From assembly GCA_040383485.1 (NCBI GenBank), contig JBEIDK010000138.1, positions 1 to 8,552 on the forward strand: DNA of 8,552 nucleotides, given 5' to 3'. Position 1 is the stretch's first letter. Every line of letters starts with the position of its first letter. A program made the position numbers and the translations under genes. This document shows, one piece after another, positions 6,088-8,552 of this stretch. The notes beneath the pieces were generated by a model. It was given only the letters and a program-made list of their open reading frames with translations, did not search any database and was not told where the DNA came from. This DNA comes from JBEIDK01 sp040383485. GTDB lineage: Bacteria > Bacteroidota > Bacteroidia > UBA4408.

Positions 6088-8552
6088 TACTTTTCGTTTA
6101 AAACTATAAATTTGGTGGTAAATACTATTTCATCATTTTCAACAACTTTGCATAAATAAATCCCTGCCTCTAATTTATTTTTATACTCAAAGTTTGTGTT
6201 ACCTGAACATTTTACACTATTAATCAGCTTACCCATATTATCAAATATTTCAAGATATACATTACTGTTCAAATCAGAGTTCGGCATTAAAATAGTAAAA
6301 TTACCATTATTAGGATTGGGTATTAAACTGTAGCCTTTTATACTAGACTCTTCAGATAAATCATTAAGATTATTTATATTTTGGCTGGCTTTACGAGCCG
6401 ACGAAACGGATGGTTTAATTCCCCCTTCGCAATCGTTATAGTAATTAACATAAGGAACCTCTACATGCGCCAAAAGCACCCTTGCAGAATATACAGCATT
6501 ACCTTTCTCGAAAGGACATTGTTTGGCTATTTGTTGCAATATTGTTATTTGTGCCGCACTGAACACTCCATCATATAAAAACTTATCGGTCAGTGCAATT
6601 CCGAATACTTCTTTGTACAAAGCATCGATTTGTTCATTAGGCGTTAATACTGTATTGCGCAATACTTCGGCTGTCCATTTTGCTGGTGTAAGCGGGTACT
6701 TTAAATCCTGCTTAATTTCCTCAATGCGCCCCAGTGGTTCAAATTCAGCACTGTCTTTAAAGTTTTGTAAGGCAGGGTCTGCCAACAAACTAGGCACGTC
6801 TATCAATAACTTATACAATGCCTCCTTGCTGGCATACTCCATAGGCAAATTTACATTAGGATTATTATTCATTTCGGCTGCCATACTCATCAGTGCATTG
6901 CCAGGAGCTGTTGGGGCAGATGCACATGTTGTTTGATTTACCGCACCTGAATTTGCAGGATTCAGAATAGCTTGATACCCAAATAGGAAAGGAAAATAAT
7001 CATTAATAAAATTTGCAGGATTGTAGCTATCTGGCGGATTACTTGGCCTCAGCCAATATTGGTTATTCACACCAAATGAGTATACTGATTCAATATTTTT
7101 TATAAATGTATTTCCAATCCATTGATTGTCTTGTGGGCTAGTTAATGAGCCTTGCACCCCAATGTTAGAATCTTTGATATATAAGCCTCTAAAGTTGTTG
7201 TCCATCTTATTATTTAATATTTCAGTTGGTAGGTTGGTGTACATCATTAATATGGCATCGCAATCGCCGTGTATTTCGTTACACCTGATGAAATTTCTAT
7301 TGCACACATCCATTCTAATACCACCTACGCCGTACGATTCACCATGCGCAAAAATAGAGTTGCTTTCAATAGTTGTTCTATCGCAATCAGAGGCACGCAC
7401 TGCGTGGTTTGGTAATCCTGGGCTACCTGCCTGCTTATAAGGTATGTCTATCCAATTTTCAGTTAGATTTGCGTTGGATGAATGCAACAAATGAATACCT
7501 GTATTGGCGTTATAAATAGTATTATACCTTACATCAAAACTACCTGTAGATTGTGTTACAGTATTTTGATCCAAAATACCTGTATAGAAATTATTTGATG
7601 TAATTGGATTATTTTGTGGGTTTAAATCAATGGTATTAGCCCACACATAATTGGTGTAATAACCACTAACATCTAAAAAATGAACTCCCACATTTGCATC
7701 CGTTATAGTATTTAAGTAAACGGCATTATAATCATTGTTTTGACTAATCAAAACAGCATCGTTTGCTATTTTACTAAAAGTATTGTTATAAATAAAATTT
7801 CTAAAGTATCCATCGGTATGAATACCTGTGCCGCAATCATGAATATTATTAATGTTAGCACCAGCACTAATACCAATGTAGTTTTCTACAAATGGCACTC
7901 CATTATTTTCATCTGTGTTAATACATTGAACCCCGAGCATACAATTTTTTATATCTGTATTAAATAACGAAAGCCCTGATTTATTTGTAAATATTCCGCT
8001 GTAAGCATTGTCGATATGGTTAGTGGTACTAGCAATAACACTCGGAGTAAGGTCATTACTGCCAATGGTAACATTTTTTACATTATCTATCTTTATACCA
8101 TAAGAGGTAGTTAATGCCATACCTGGTGGAAACCCAGATCCAGGATAAATTGAGTTAGGATTCAAATTAGAAGTACAAGTAAAGTCTGAACCTTCAATGG
8201 TATCCGGATAGTTACTATAACTTGGTAAATCAGAAATTGACACATGTATATAATTGCGGTTTAAAATAGAATTTTCAATTAGTAAAGATGCACCTCTTAT
8301 AACTTCTACACCAATTTCTGCATCTTCAATTCTTGAACCATGTATAATAGAAATATTATTAAAAGCAGTATTTGGATTTTCAGAAGGAGAATAACATTTA
8401 ATACCAGCCCACATATTATCACATGCTCTAATAGTAGTACTATCTATGGTTAGGCTTACAGCAGGGTCAACAATAATTTCAGTAATAAGGCCATTTGTAT
8501 TTGTAACCGCTATTTTGCAGTTTATAAACTTGGTGGGGTGTGTAATAGTAAG
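6087..8552 (-). CDS. Large secreted beta-helix protein with T9SS sorting domain (5' end outside window)
   Basis: The frame stays open upstream of the ATG at 8412-8414 to the window edge (46 more codons, reading ...STTIRACDNMWAGIKCYS), so the true start lies beyond 8552; 821 residues are visible. From the edge to about base 6940 it has repeated turns such as SRIEDAEIGVEV, TDIKNCMLGVQCIN, HDCGTGIHTDG, NTITDANVGVHFLD, YNTIYNANTGIHLL, SNSIFAHG and GNTFIKNIESV. These are right-handed parallel beta-helix (PbH1-type) rungs, a fold used for polysaccharide binding or cleavage and for adhesion; no catalytic residues can be assigned. A mainly helical region follows (about 6890-6420) with QCPFEKGNAVYSARVLLAHV, a motif common in long Bacteroidota cargo proteins. 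The T9SS type A domain starts at SLIPNPNNGNFTI (about 6330) and ends GIYLCKV...KFIVLNEK. The jelly-roll gene follows with a one-base overlap. Confidence 0.92.
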   Translation of the reverse strand, partial: LTITHPTKFINCKIAVTNTNGLITEIIVDPAVSLTIDSTTIRACDNMWAGIKCYSPSENPNTAFNNISIIHGSRIEDAEIGVEVIRGASLLIENSILNRNYIHVSISDLPSYSNYPDTIEGSDFTCTSNLNPNSIYPGSGFPPGMALTTSYGIKIDNVKNVTIGSNDLTPSVIASTTNHIDNAYSGIFTNKSGLSLFNTDIKNCMLGVQCINTDENNGVPFVENYIGISAGANINNIHDCGTGIHTDGYFRNFIYNNTFSKIANDAVLISQNNDYNAVYLNTITDANVGVHFLDVSGYYTNYVWANTIDLNPQNNPITSNNFYTGILDQNTVTQSTGSFDVRYNTIYNANTGIHLLHSSNANLTENWIDIPYKQAGSPGLPNHAVRASDCDRTTIESNSIFAHGESYGVGGIRMDVCNRNFIRCNEIHGDCDAILMMYTNLPTEILNNKMDNNFRGLYIKDSNIGVQGSLTSPQDNQWIGNTFIKNIESVYSFGVNNQYWLRPSNPPDSYNPANFINDYFPFLFGYQAILNPANSGAVNQTTCASAPTAPGNALMSMAAEMNNNPNVNLPMEYASKEALYKLLIDVPSLLADPALQNFKDSAEFEPLGRIEEIKQDLKYPLTPAKWTAEVLRNTVLTPNEQIDALYKEVFGIALTDKFLYDGVFSAAQITILQQIAKQCPFEKGNAVYSARVLLAHVEVPYVNYYNDCEGGIKPSVSSARKASQNINNLNDLSEESSIKGYSLIPNPNNGNFTILMPNSDLNSNVYLEIFDNMGKLINSVKCSGNTNFEYKNKLEAGIYLCKVVENDEIVFTTKFIVLNEK
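6746..6770 (+). repeat. 25-base direct repeat, copy 2 (inside the beta-helix gene)
   Basis: This matches 5048-5072 at 24 of 25 positions. On the coding (-) strand it encodes LQNFKDSA in the helical region between the beta-helix and the sorting domain. Confidence 0.8.

Noticed and set aside
6381..7967. Four plus-strand frames opposite the beta-helix gene
   Set aside because: They are shadows of a long, well-supported minus-strand gene, with no coherent protein features.
8412..8414. ATG as the true start of the beta-helix gene
   Set aside because: There is no signal peptide after it, and the frame continues upstream to the window edge with beta-helix-like sequence, so the gene is truncated by the window.

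Overview
The window reads as AT-rich chromosomal DNA of a member of the Bacteroidota. Four proteins end in the C-terminal sorting domain of the type IX secretion system (T9SS, type A), which is confined to this phylum. The start regions lack clear Shine-Dalgarno sequences. Two candidate promoters fit the TTTG / TAnnTTTG pattern of Flavobacterium and Bacteroides. No RNA gene, CRISPR array, intact insertion sequence or phage gene was found.

Layout: (1) 1-1454 (+) holds the end of one T9SS cargo protein and, 2 bases later, a second secreted protein built from two copies of one domain plus a sorting domain. (2) 1482-4754 (+) is a compact housekeeping block: an ABC half-transporter with a TTG start, a PyrR-type phosphoribosyltransferase, a PduO-type cobalamin adenosyltransferase, and a 73-residue acidic DUF2795 protein. 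The last gene has its own strong-looking promoter and a strong intrinsic terminator. (3) 4787-5130 is a non-coding gap between convergent genes, with two GC-rich segments full of hairpins, probably a dispersed repeat or relic. (4) 5131-8552 (-) is a pair of T9SS cargo genes overlapping by one base: a large beta-helix protein whose 5' end lies beyond the window, followed by a smaller protein resembling a carbohydrate-binding or jelly-roll module.

The housekeeping genes have no obvious shared pathway; they serve export, pyrimidine salvage or regulation, and B12 cofactor assembly. The four cargo proteins would leave by Sec, cross the outer membrane through T9SS, and be anchored or released at the cell surface. 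No previously undescribed system is evident. The least explained features are the structured intergenic region, a 25-base near-identical match between it and the beta-helix gene, and a palindromic element lying in frame in a protein linker.
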